DNA of 58,842 nucleotides from Phycisphaerae bacterium (GTDB lineage Bacteria > Planctomycetota > Phycisphaerae > Tepidisphaerales > Tepidisphaeraceae): assembly GCA_030448225.1 (NCBI GenBank), contig JAUJNJ010000025.1:7991-66832 (forward strand), written 5' to 3'. The position numbers were made by a program, and so were the translations under genes. How positions within the stretch are numbered: the stretch's first letter is position 1; every line of letters begins with the position of its first letter. This document shows, one piece after another, positions 28,108-36,843 of the stretch. The notes under the pieces are model-generated. The model was given only the letters and a program-made list of their open reading frames with translations. It was not told the origin of the DNA and searched no databases.

Positions 28108-28965
28108 ATGTTGACCCGATCCCTCGCGCCCGCGCTCGGCCTGTTGCTGGCCGGTGGTGCGCGGGCGCAGACGCCGTACGATCCCGTTTCCGCGACGCAC
28201 CCTGCGATCCGTCCGCCGCCGCCGCCCCCTGCCGCCGCGGAGCACGACGCTCGTGCTGGCGGCGGCCGACGCACCCGCGCCGATCGCCGCCGCCGCCGAG
28301 CCCCACGCCGGCCACCACGGCCACGGCGCCATCGGCACGCCCGCCGGGGCCGGCGATGCGGCCCCGTCGGCCGACCCGCACGCCGGGCATCACGTATGGC
28401 TGCCGCCGCCGCCGGAACGGGTCCTGCCCCTTCTTCCGCGGCCGATCCGCACGCCGGGCATGGGGGTCACGCCGCTTCCGGCGCGTTGATCCTCATGCCG
28501 CCGGCCACGGCGGCGATCATGCCCACCACGGCGGCTGCGGCATCGCCCGCCGCCGCGAAGCCGTCGGCGGCTTACGTCTGCCCGATGCACCCCGAAGTCA
28601 CCGCGGCCGGCCCGGGCCGCTGCCCGACGTGCGAGATGAAGCTCGTGAAGAACGAGAAGGCGCGCCGGCCGCCGTCCGCGCCGCACGACGGCCACGACGC
28701 GCACGGTGACGGCCACGCCGGCCACGCGACGCCCGCAACGGCTGCCGCGACGAAGCGCGGAGAATCGGCCGCGGCGTTCGTCTGCCCGATGGACCCGAAG
28801 GTGACGTCGCCCGTCCCGGCGGCTGTCCCGAGTGCGAGATGAAGCTCGTGAAGAATCAGAACGCCCCGGCGTCGAAGCCGGCGGGTCAACACGACCACGC
28901 CGGGCACGCGCCCGCGCCGACGCCCGCCTCCCAACGGTGGTCACGACCACGGGGGGCACCGATGA
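28108..28965 (+). CDS. His-rich exported protein with two heavy-metal-binding (HMBD) domains
   Basis: ATG 28108 with GGAG 8 bases upstream starts MLTRSLAPALGLLLAGGARA, a signal peptide. The protein has a low-complexity part rich in HAGHH/HGHG, then two HMBD units: YVCPMHPEVTAAGPGRCPTC with EMKLVKNEK, and FVCPMDPKVTSPVPGGCPEC with EMKLVKNQ. It ends in GGHDHGGHR. HMBD occurs in CusB-type and P-type-ATPase copper proteins; here it is free-standing. The TGA overlaps the next ATG as ATGA, so the two are translationally coupled. Three or four base shifts interrupt the frame. It is probably a periplasmic copper buffer or chaperone. Confidence 0.7.
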
Positions 28966-30509
28966 ACGCCAAACAGTTCATAGATGCATCCGCGAACGCG
29001 GCGGCGGGCGCTGGCGGGGTTTCCGACCCGCGGCGTCCGCTGGCCTGGTCGCACGGCGCCGACGCGAACGCCGTCGCGCGTCGCCGCGAGCACGCCGGCT
29101 GACGTTCGCGCGCTCCGCTGGGGGTGACGCTCCTGTTGTTGCCGGGCTGCTCGTCGTCGGCGCCGCGCGACGCGGGGTTCGGCGACGTGTCGGCCCTCGT
29201 GTCGGAGCGGACGGGGCGGCGCGTCCACTGGGAGCAGGGCACCGACGCCGACCGCGAGGCCGCCGAGGCGACCGACACGCTGCTGGCCGACGAGCTGACC
29301 GTCGACGCGGCCGTGCAGGCGCGCTGCTGAACAACCGCGACCTCCAGGCGGTCTACGAACACCTCGGCGTCGCGCAGGCGGACCTCGTGCGGGCCGGGCT
29401 GCTGTGCAACCCGGTCTTCGACGCCGAGGCGAAGTTCATCGAGGGCGGCGAGGGCACGGTCATCGAGCTGGCGGTCGTGCAGGATTTTCTCGACGTCTTC
29501 CAGATCCGCTCCGCCGGCGGCTGGCGGCGGCCGAACTCGAGGCGGCCAAGCTCCGCGTGGCCGGGGCGGCGATCGACCTCGCCGGGCAGGTGCGGGCGGC
29601 GTTCTACACGCTGCAAGCCGCGAACGAGGCTGGAACTCCGCCGCACCGTCGTCGCGGCGACCGAGGCGTCGTACGACTTCGCCCGCCGGCTGCACGAGGC
29701 GGGCAACCTCCGCGAGCTCGACCTCGTGAACGAGCGGGCGACGTACGAGCAGTCGAAGCTCGACGTCCGGGCGGCCGAGGCCGACGTGCTGGCGCGCGCG
29801 AGCGGATGAACGTGCTGCTCGGCGCTGGGGCGACGCGACGCGCTGGACGATCGCCCGCGCCTGCCCGACGTGCCGCCGGGCGAGGCCGCGACGGCGGACG
29901 TGGAGCGCGTGGCGATCGAGCGCAGCCTCGAACTCCGCGCGCGCGGGCCGAGGCGCAAGCGCGGCCCGCGCGCTGGGACTGCGGCGGTCGTTCGCGCTGC
30001 TGGGGAACTCGAGCTCGGCGTCGCCGCCGAGCGCGAGCCGGAGGGGTGGGGCGTCGGGCCGTCGGTCGCGCTGCCGATCCCGCTGTTCGACACCGGCCAG
30101 GCCGGCGTCGCCGCGCGCGGCCCGGCCGCTGCGGCGGAGCGAGAACAGCTCGCCGCCACGGCCGTGCGTGCGGTCGGCGGCCCGGGCGGCGCGACGACGC
30201 GTTCGGGCCGCCCGCGACCGGGCGGCGTACTACGCCCGGGTGAGCGTCCCGCTCCGCCACCAGCTCACGGAGCAGACGCGGCTCCAGGTGAACGCGAGGC
30301 CGGCCGGCCCGGTCCACCTGCGCCACGCGAAGCGCCGCGAGATCGAGGCCGGCGCCGCGCTGATCGAGGCGCGGCGCGACTACTGGCTCGCCCGCGTGCG
30401 GCTCGACCAACTCGTGAGCGGGCGGATGACCGACTTGAACGAAAACAACCCGGCCCCCGGCGCGTCGCCGAGCGCCACGTCCGGCGGCGCCGACGACGGA
30501 GGCCACTGA
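28962..30509 (+). CDS. TolC-family outer-membrane efflux lipoprotein, CusC-like (frame-interrupted)
   Basis: ATG 28962 overlaps the previous stop, but a lipoprotein signal (VTLLLLPGCSSSAPRDAG) lies about 55 residues further in, so the true start may be near 29080. The body has TolC features: LLNNRDLQAVYEHLGVAQAD, LVRAGLLCNPVFDAEAKF, QVRAAFYTLQAANEALELRR, YDFARRLHEAGNLRELDLVN, GVGPSVALPIPLFDTGQAGV and ARRDYWLARVRLDQLVSG. It would form the outer-membrane channel exporting copper. No RND pump or adaptor gene is next to it. At least ten shifts occur. It ends 2 bases before the multicopper oxidase start. Confidence 0.7.
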
Positions 30510-30511
30510 AG

Positions 30512-31942
30512 TTGTCCCGACGACAGATGCTCGCGAACGGCCCCGCCGCCCTCGCGGCCGGCGCGGTGTGGACCGAGAAGAGCGCGGCGCAGGAGGCCGG
30601 GCACGCGGGCCACGACCACGCGGCGCCCGCGCCGTCGCCGGCCGCGGCGCCTGGTGGCGCCGCTAAACCGTCGGCGGCGCCCGGGCCGGACGGCGGGTCG
30701 CTCGACGCGGCGGCGCCGCCGGCGGTCGAGCCGAACAAGGTGGACGAGCCGCTGCCGCCGGGCGAGCCCGGGCGGGATTACACGCCGGTGATCGTGCCCA
30801 ACGGCAGCACGCTGCCGTACAAGGTCGTGAAGGGCGTGAAGGTGTTCCACCTCGTGGCCGACACGTTCAAGCGCGAGTTCGCGCCGGGGCTGGTCGTGAA
30901 CTGCTGGGGCTACAACGGGCAGACGCCCGGCCCGCTGATCGAGGCGGTCGAGGGGGACCGCGTGCGGATCTACGTCACCAACCGCCTGCCCTCGCCGACG
31001 AGCGTCCACTGGCATGGCCTGCTGTTGCCCAACGGCATGGACGGCGTCGGCGCGATCACGCAGCCGCCGATTCCGCCGGGCGCGACGTTCCGCTACGAGT
31101 TCACGCTGCGCCAGCAGGGCACGTGCATGTACCACCCCCACTTCGACGAGATGACGCAGATCGCGATGGGGATGATGGGGATGTTCGTGATCCACCCCCG
31201 CCGCCCGCATGGCCCGCGGGTCGACCGCGACTTCGCGCTGATGAGCGGCGAGTGGAAGATCGAGCCGGGCATCTCCACGCCCGACGTCAACGCGATGAGC
31301 GACTTCAACGTGCTGACGTTCAACGGCAAGAGCTACCCCGGCACCGCGCCGCTCGTCGTGCGCACCGGGCAGCGCGTGCGGGTGCGCCTGGCGAACCTCG
31401 GGCCGATGGACCACCACCCGATCCACCTGCACGGCTACCACTTCGCCGTAACCGGCACCGACGCCGGGCCCATCCCCGAGGCCGCGCAGCACCGGGGGAC
31501 GACGGAACTCGTGCCGGTCGGCGCGACGCGCGACATCGAGTTCGTCGCCGACGCGCCGGGCGACTGGAACCTCCACTGCCACATGACCCACCACATGATG
31601 AACCAGATGGGCCACGGCATGCCCAACGTGCTGGGCATGAAGACCCAAGGCTATGACGAGAAGGTCCGCAAGCTGCTGCCCGGCTACATGACGATGGGCG
31701 CCGAGGGGATGGGCGGCCACGGCAAGCACATGGAGCACATGGGCGTGCCGCACAACAGCATCCCGATGAAGGGCACCGACGGCCCGTTCGGATACATCGA
31801 CATGGGCGGCATGTTCACGCTCCTGAAGGTGCGCGACGACATCCAGACCTTCGAAGACCCCGGCTGGTACGACCACCCCGCCGGCACCGTCTCCGACCCC
31901 GCGACGCCGGAGCAACTGCGGGCGGACGGGATCGAGCTGTGA
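30512..31942 (+). CDS. TAT-exported multicopper oxidase (CopA/CueO type)
   Basis: An intact frame of 476 residues. I start at TTG 30512, because GGAGG lies 9 bases upstream and it gives a twin-arginine signal (MSRRQMLANGPAALAAGAVW). The copper motifs are complete: SVHWHGLLLP near residue 165, MYHPHFDEM near 208, HHPIHLHGYHF near 302 and LHCHMTHHMMNQM near 354. This covers the trinuclear centre, the type-1 His/Cys and an axial Met. An N-terminal HAGHDH patch and a Met/His-rich tail (EGMGGHGKHMEHMG) resemble copper-docking regions of CueO/CopA. It probably oxidises Cu(I) in the periplasm. Confidence 0.92.
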   Translation: MSRRQMLANGPAALAAGAVWTEKSAAQEAGHAGHDHAAPAPSPAAAPGGAAKPSAAPGPDGGSLDAAAPPAVEPNKVDEPLPPGEPGRDYTPVIVPNGSTLPYKVVKGVKVFHLVADTFKREFAPGLVVNCWGYNGQTPGPLIEAVEGDRVRIYVTNRLPSPTSVHWHGLLLPNGMDGVGAITQPPIPPGATFRYEFTLRQQGTCMYHPHFDEMTQIAMGMMGMFVIHPRRPHGPRVDRDFALMSGEWKIEPGISTPDVNAMSDFNVLTFNGKSYPGTAPLVVRTGQRVRVRLANLGPMDHHPIHLHGYHFAVTGTDAGPIPEAAQHRGTTELVPVGATRDIEFVADAPGDWNLHCHMTHHMMNQMGHGMPNVLGMKTQGYDEKVRKLLPGYMTMGAEGMGGHGKHMEHMGVPHNSIPMKGTDGPFGYIDMGGMFTLLKVRDDIQTFEDPGWYDHPAGTVSDPATPEQLRADGIEL

Positions 31943-32007
31943 GGAAGGTGCGTCGCGCGCCACGGCCTGAGTTCGCCTGGCCGATCAGCGTGAGCGGGAC
32001 GAATTCC

Positions 32008-32201
32008 TCACCCCCTCTCCCCCGTACCCGGGGGAGAGGGCAGGGGTGAGGGGCGGAACCCAAGGATGAAGGATGAAGGCGGAAGGATGAGGTGCGATCG
32101 CCCCTGACTTTTTCATCCTTCATCCGTCATCCTTCCGCCTTCATCCTTCGACGCAGCCGCTCACCCTAACCCTCTCCCCCGGGTACGGGGGAGAGGGGAC
32201 C
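32008..32201. repeat. Nested palindromic repeat, copy 1
   Basis: The outer arms are CCCTCTCCC-type (about 32011-32041, itself containing cccccgtacccggggg, and about 32170-32200, cccccgggtacggggg). The inner arms are aaggatgaaggcggaaggatg (minus a base or two, about 32064-32091) and its complement catccttccgccttcatcc (about 32129-32148). The same two-layer plan recurs at 36652-36812. It lies between convergent genes. No open frame is supported. Confidence 0.75.
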
Positions 32202-32221
32202 GGACTCGTGCCGCCGTGCGA

Positions 32222-32264
32222 TCGAAAAACGAAACGAGGCGCGGGATGAATCCCGCGCCTCGTT
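32222..32264 (-). terminator. Intrinsic terminator of the LEPR/PPC gene
   Basis: Perfect 14-bp arms (32233-32246 and 32251-32264) with a TGAA loop. On the minus strand the stem is followed by TTTCGTTTTTCGAT. It sits 35 bases after the stop at 32299 and may also stop transcripts of the convergent copper operon. Confidence 0.8.
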
Positions 32265-32298
32265 CGTTGCGATCATCCGCGCCGATCTTGGACGTCGC

Positions 32299-33403
32299 TT
32301 ATCGAATCTGCGTCCGCAGCGAGTAGCGGCCGGTCGCGCCGACCACGTCGCCGAGGCCGGTGACGGGGTTGTAGCCGGCGTTGCCGGCGCCGGAGACGGC
32401 GACGTAGTACGTGCCGCCGGTGGCGAACGTGTGCTGAAGGTGCGTGCGGCCGGCGGGGGCGCCGCTGGCGAGCGGTTGATTCACCGACGCCGCGGCCGGC
32501 GCGCCGCCGGCGGCGAGCTGCGCGCCGCCGGCGGTGAACAGCCGCAGGTGCGAGCCGGCCAGGCCGGTGCCGCCGGCGGCGGCGGCGACGTCGAAGCTGA
32601 TCGTCTGGCCGGCGGCGACCGTCACGCGGTAGACGTCCACGTCGCCGCCGCGCACGATCGACCCGCCCGTCGTCGCCCCGCCGGCGGCGAGCGCGCGGGC
32701 CTCGGCGAGCTGGTCGTTCACGTCGGCCGGGGCGGCGGCGACGCGGGTGGCCCGCAGCAGGTAGTCGCCGCGGCCGCCGGAGGTGGTGGTCGCTGGCGCC
32801 GGTGATCGGGCTGTACGTCTCGTTGCCGGCGCCGGAGACGGCGAGGTAGTAGAAGTTGCTCGAGTCGAACGTGTAGTCGATGAACGAGTCGCCATGGCCG
32901 CCTCGCCGGGCGCGGCGCCGTCGTTGCGGGCCATCTCGCGGCCCGAGCCGTCGAACAGGCGGATCACGGTGTCGACCGTCTTGCCGGGGACGGCGTCGAT
33001 GTCGAAGTGGACGCTGGCCGGCCTGGCGGGAAGCGGTGGATGTCGATGTCCATCGCGTACTTCAGGTGGCCGAGTTCCGTGAAGTCGAGCTTGAACCGCT
33101 CGGCGCCGGCGATCGTGTCGTTCGGGTCGCCCGACGTGGAGACCGCGACCGCCGGCCGCGACGCCGCCGGCGCCGACTGCAGCGGCTCGCGGTGCGAGTT
33201 CTGGAACCGCCCGAGCATCGACGACGCGTCGAGGTTGGCGAACGCCGCCATCAGCGTGCGCCCTCGAGCGTCTCGGCAACGACCGCGCGGCTCGGCGACG
33301 ACGCGGCCGACGCGGACGCCGAACGACCGCGGCCGGACGAGCGGTGACGGACCGACGACTGCTTGGCCCGCGCGGCGAGCAGGGGCGAAGAATACCGCTT
33401 CAT
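32299..33403 (-). CDS. Secreted LEPR-XLL-type protein with two PPC-like beta domains (frame-interrupted)
   Basis: ATG 33403 follows GGAGG by 6 bases. A basic N-terminus leads to ETLEG and, after a shift, LMAAFANLD, which together form a LEPR-XLL-like motif near residue 50. Two bacterial pre-peptidase C-terminal (PPC)-like domains follow: DPNDTIAGAERFKLD ... VDTVIRLFDGSGREMARNDG ... DSFIDYTF ... YYLAVSGAGNETYSPITG, and GGDVDVYRVTVAAGQTISFD ... GSHLRLFTAGG ... FATGGTYYVAVSGAGNAGYN. The protein is about 365 residues and has no enzymatic domain, so it is probably a surface or matrix protein. At least four shifts occur, near 33260, 33030, 32895 and 32795. Confidence 0.7.
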
Positions 33404-33868
33404 GTGAACCTCCAGGTTTCCGCGAACTTCGAACGACGACGACGACTCGGCCGCAGGGCAAGCGACGACCAGAAAACGACTGCTGCCTCCCCCCACCGAC
33501 GTGCGTCCCGACTCGGACGAGCGGCCTACATAGCGGCGTCACCCCGATCCAAAATCATCCGCCCGGCTCGTAACATCCGGTAACTAAGGGCGCGGGGCGC
33601 TGCTGAAAACCGCGATTTGAACGACGGATTTCCTCAAAGCGCCCCGGAACTGACACGTGACGCGACGCTTGCGGCGCGGCACGCGCGGCGGATTCTTGAT
33701 GCGTGCGACCAGACGCGCGGAGATATCCGGACCTTGCGCGCGGCGACGCGGAAACTTGCAAAATCATCAGCGGGTGCGCAGGCGATCGGCGTGAACACGC
33801 GTCAGACCGTCGCCCGCAGGCGTGAGGTCGGCGGGCATGGAACGTGGCGTAGAGCTATGAAAGTACGG

Positions 33869-33977
33869 GCTCCGCGGTCGGTGTCGTCCTGAGCGCAGCG
33901 AAGGATTTCTCGCAGTTCTCGCGACGGCGGGAGATCCTTCGCTGCGCTCAGGATGACCTTTCCCGCGAACCGGTACT
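33869..33977. repeat. Inverted repeat with GTCNTCCTGAGCGCAGCGAAGGAT arms
   Basis: The left arm 33883-33906 (gtcgtcctgagcgcagcgaa then ggat) and the right arm 33934-33957 are complementary with one mismatch. Outer words aaagtac and gtacttt flank them, making a nested palindrome of about 110 bases. Words of this type (cctgagcgcagcgaaggat) are widespread dispersed repeats in GC-rich environmental genomes. Confidence 0.75.
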
Positions 33978-33995
33978 TTTAGAAGCTGTTGAGCG

Positions 33996-34066
33996 CAGAG
34001 AGGATCCACCGCAGACGAGCGGAGGCAAAGGCAGCGTGCTTGCCGTCTCCGCGTCTCCGCGGTTCG
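33996..34066. repeat. Second copy of the ACCGCAGAC ... GTCTCCGCGGT repeat
   Basis: It shares accgcagac, gcggaggcaaaggc and gtctccgcggt in order with 21885-21965. The spacer differs. Confidence 0.65.
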
Positions 34067-34172
34067 ATCAGTTTATTTCAGCGGTGGGTGACCGTTGTAG
34101 ATGCCATCAAACCGGCACTTCTGGCGTGAATGCGTCCGATGGTGCACTGCTTAGATGGGCAAAACGCAGGCG

Positions 34173-34211
34173 CAAAAAAGGCCGCACGCCGGGGGTTAGT
34201 GGCGTGCGGCC
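34173..34211 (-). terminator. Terminator-like hairpin with U-tract
   Basis: Perfect 11-bp arms (34180-34190 and 34201-34211) with a 10-base loop. The minus strand continues with TTTTTTGCG. It is 820 bases past the nearest minus-strand stop (35029), so either the DUF1501 transcript is long or a small unrecognised minus-strand gene ends here. Confidence 0.55.
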
Positions 34212-34344
34212 TGGCGGAGGAGGAAACGAGGGTCGTCTTCCGGGTCTCGCGCGGGTGCCGTAGGTCGGCCCACTTCGCGGACTCGGTGTGTCATTCGATG
34301 GTGAAGTCGATCGCGTGTCGCCGGTCGGTCGCGTCCCAGGCAAG

Positions 34345-34375
34345 GTACCGCCCGCAGACCGTCTGCGGGCGGTAC
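34345..34375. repeat. Perfect 31-bp palindrome
   Basis: The arms gtaccgcccgcagac (34345-34359) and gtctgcgggcggtac (34361-34375) are exact complements around a single C. It could be a protein-binding site or a mobile hairpin. No second copy was noticed. Confidence 0.7.
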
Positions 34376-34789
34376 TGCGTGGGAACCAACCGCGCTCCGT
34401 GCAAACGGGAACCTCCTCGATTCCCGCCGCCGTTCGCTGAACGGCTTATGGTTTTCCGTTAAAGCGAACGTGGTGCCACGTCGGAAATGCGTTGAAGAAT
34501 GCGGCTGGGGCGACGGAAACGCGGGTGGTCGTCGGCGACGCGTGTAAGTCCAGTTTCGACGCGAGGGGCGGCCGCGCGGTTTGTGTGCGAGGCGGAGCGG
34601 GTTGCGAACGGAATGAGCAGCGGCGGGTTGTCTGCGGTGGCGGGTGGTCCGATCATGTCCGAGATCATGCAGGCCGGCAGCGAATCCGAGTAGACGTTCA
34701 TCGGTGTGGCGCGAGGCGTGAGTCGGTGGTGACGCGGGGAGAAGCGGAACACGCACGGAAGAGCGTCTGGAGGCGTTCCGCCGTGCAAC

Positions 34790-34815
34790 GTCATCCCGAG
34801 GAGCGACAGCGACGA
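34790..34815. repeat. Inverted exact copy of the 4520-4545 repeat
   Basis: 26 bases (gtcatcccgaggagcgacag, then cgacga) are the exact reverse complement of 4520-4545. A related gctcccctcgggatgac word follows at about 34868-34884 in inverted orientation, forming a loose hairpin. Confidence 0.75.
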
Positions 34816-35028
34816 GGATCTCGAGCTTGTACGGTGCTTCCTCCGGCCCGAGATCCCTTGCGTCGCTACCGCTCCCCTCGGGATGACGGTGCGCGTGCGC
34901 AGTGACGAGATGTTTGATGGTGGATGCCCCGGCAGTGCGCTGGCCAGCGGCCGACGCGCCGCGCCTAACCTTTCTCCCGCTGCTGCGGCTGCGGCGATGC
35001 GCGTGTCGCGCAACGACTCCTTGCAGCC

Positions 35029-36522
35029 TTACGCCAAGATCTGCTTCACGATCTTCGCCGGCGAGACGCCCGAGAGCTTGGCGTCGAGGCCCTGGAACTT
35101 CACGGTGAAGCGCTCGTGGTCGATGCCGCAGAGGTGGAGCATCGTCGCGTGCAGGTCGTGCATGCTCACGACGTCCTCGACCGAGCGGTACCCCAGTTCG
35201 TCGGTCGCGCCGAACGTCATGCCCGGCTTGACGCCGCCGCCGGCCATCCAGAGGCTGAACGCGTTGATGTGGTGGTCGCGGCCGGTGTCCTGGCCCATCG
35301 GGGTGCGGCCGAACTCGCCGCCCCAGATCACCAGCGTGTCGTCGAGCATGCCGCGCTGCTTCAGGTCCGTCACCAGGGCGGCCGTCGCCTGGTCGGTCTC
35401 CTTGGCGGAGATCGGCATGTTCTGCTCGATCCCGTTGTGGTGGTCCCCACCCGCGGTGGTAGAGCTGGATGAACCGCACGCCGCGGCTCGGCGAGGCGGC
35501 GGGCGAGCAGGCAGTTGCTGGCGAAGCTGCCGTCGCCCGGCTCCTTCACGCCGTACGACTCGAGCGTGGCGGGCGACTCCTGGGTGAAGTCGGTGAGCTC
35601 GAGGACGCTCGTCTGCATCTTGAACGCCATCTCGTACTGGCTGATGCGCGTCCCGATCTCCGGGTCGTGGCGGCTCCTCGGCGAGCAGGCCGTTGAGGCG
35701 CTGCACCTCCTCGACGACCATCCGCTGCGTGCTCTGGCAGACGCCGTCGGGATTGCCGACGTAGTGCACCGCGTCGCCCTTGGACTGCAGCATGATCCCC
35801 TGGAAGCGGCTGGGCAGGAACCCGCTCGACCACTGCCGCGCCGACACCGGTTGGATGCCGCCGCCCTTGGTCTGCGAGATCAGCACGATGAAGCCGGGCA
35901 GGCTGTCGCTCTCGGCGGCGAGGCCGTAGACGAGCCACGAGCCCATGCTGGGGCGGCCCTTGAGGATCGACCCGCTGTTCATGAACGCCTGGGCGGGGTC
36001 GTGATTGATCTGCTCGGTGACCATCGAGCGGATCACGCAGATCTCGTCGGCGATCTTGGCCGTGTGCGGGAACAGCGAGCTGACCTCCAGCCCGCTGCGT
36101 CCGTGGCGGGCGAAGTCGACGAAGGGTCGCGCGCGCGGTGAGCGTCGCGTTCTGGAGCTGCGCGGCTGCTGGCCCTTCGTGAACGACTCGGGGAACGGCT
36201 TGCCGTGCAGCGCGCTTGAGCTGCGGCTTGTAGTCGAAGCTCTCCAGGTGCGACGGCCCGCCGGCCATGCACAGGTGGATCACCCGCTTGGCCTTGACCG
36301 GCAGGTGCGGCGGGTTCAACACCCCCGCCACCGCGGCGGCGCGCGCACGGCCGGCGCCGACCCGGCCGACGACGACGACGGCGCGGCGGCCCCACGGGCC
36401 ATGTGCGGGTAGAGCAGGTTCGCCAGCGCGAACCCGCCGAGGCCGACGCCCGCCCCGCGGCCGAGGAAGGCGCGGCGGGTGACGCGGGCGGCGAAGGCGT
36501 TGCGGTCGAACGGTCGGTTCAT
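35029..36522 (-). CDS. TAT-exported DUF1501 protein (frame-interrupted)
   Basis: ATG 36522 gives [20 protein letters not shown] with a twin-arginine TRRAFLG signal. The DUF1501 body follows: [114 protein letters not shown] and [20 protein letters not shown]. Length is about 490 residues. The fold is sulfatase/alkaline-phosphatase-like, and the substrate is unknown. In planctomycetes DUF1501 genes are usually paired with a DUF1549/1553 gene, which is what is found here, 320 bases upstream on the same strand. About seven shifts break the frame in the first half. Confidence 0.82.
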
Positions 36523-36651
36523 GGCCTGTCCCATAAGTCGTACGTTTCGTCGGGCTCGTTCGCTCACGGATTCGGGTGCGGATCACGAGTTGCAGTCCCC
36601 TCTCGCCGGCGAGGCTTTGATCAGGATCTCGCGACACGCGCTTGGAGATCT

Positions 36652-36812
36652 GCCTCCCTCTCTCCTCAGTACTCTGGGGAGAGGGACCGCATCGAAGGAC
36701 GCGGCAGAAGGATGACCAGCGTGTCCCCGACGTTCCGTTTCATCCTTCCGCCTTCTCTTACGTTCCGCCCCCTCTCCCCTACCCTCTCCCCAGAGTACTG
36801 AGGAGAGGGAGT
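36652..36812. repeat. Nested palindromic repeat, copy 2
   Basis: The outer arms 36656-36686 (ccctctctcctcagtactct, then ggggagaggga) and 36781-36810 (ccctctccccagagtactga, then ggagaggg) are near-perfect complements. The inner arms are gcggcagaaggatga (about 36700-36714) and catccttccgcc (about 36741-36752). This is the same two-layer plan as 32008-32201, with a different centre of the outer arm. It fills the gap between the DUF1501 and DUF1549 genes. Confidence 0.75.
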
Positions 36813-36843
36813 GAAGGCGTCCGCACGCGGGTACGCGCCGGCG

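Larger units (their letters stand above)
33404..35028. other. 1.6-kb gene-free repeat zone
   Basis: I find no supportable gene in this long gap. It contains at least five repeat or hairpin structures, listed separately (33869-33977, 33996-34066, 34173-34211, 34345-34375, 34790-34815). On the minus strand the reading just before 34291 (GRYLAWDATDRRHAIDFTIE then stop) looks faintly protein-like but runs through a perfect palindrome, so I do not call it. Confidence 0.55.

Noticed and set aside
34291..34460. Minus-strand peptide ending GRYLAWDATDRRHAIDFTIE
   Set aside because: It reads through a perfect 31-bp palindrome and has no start, domain or upstream continuation.
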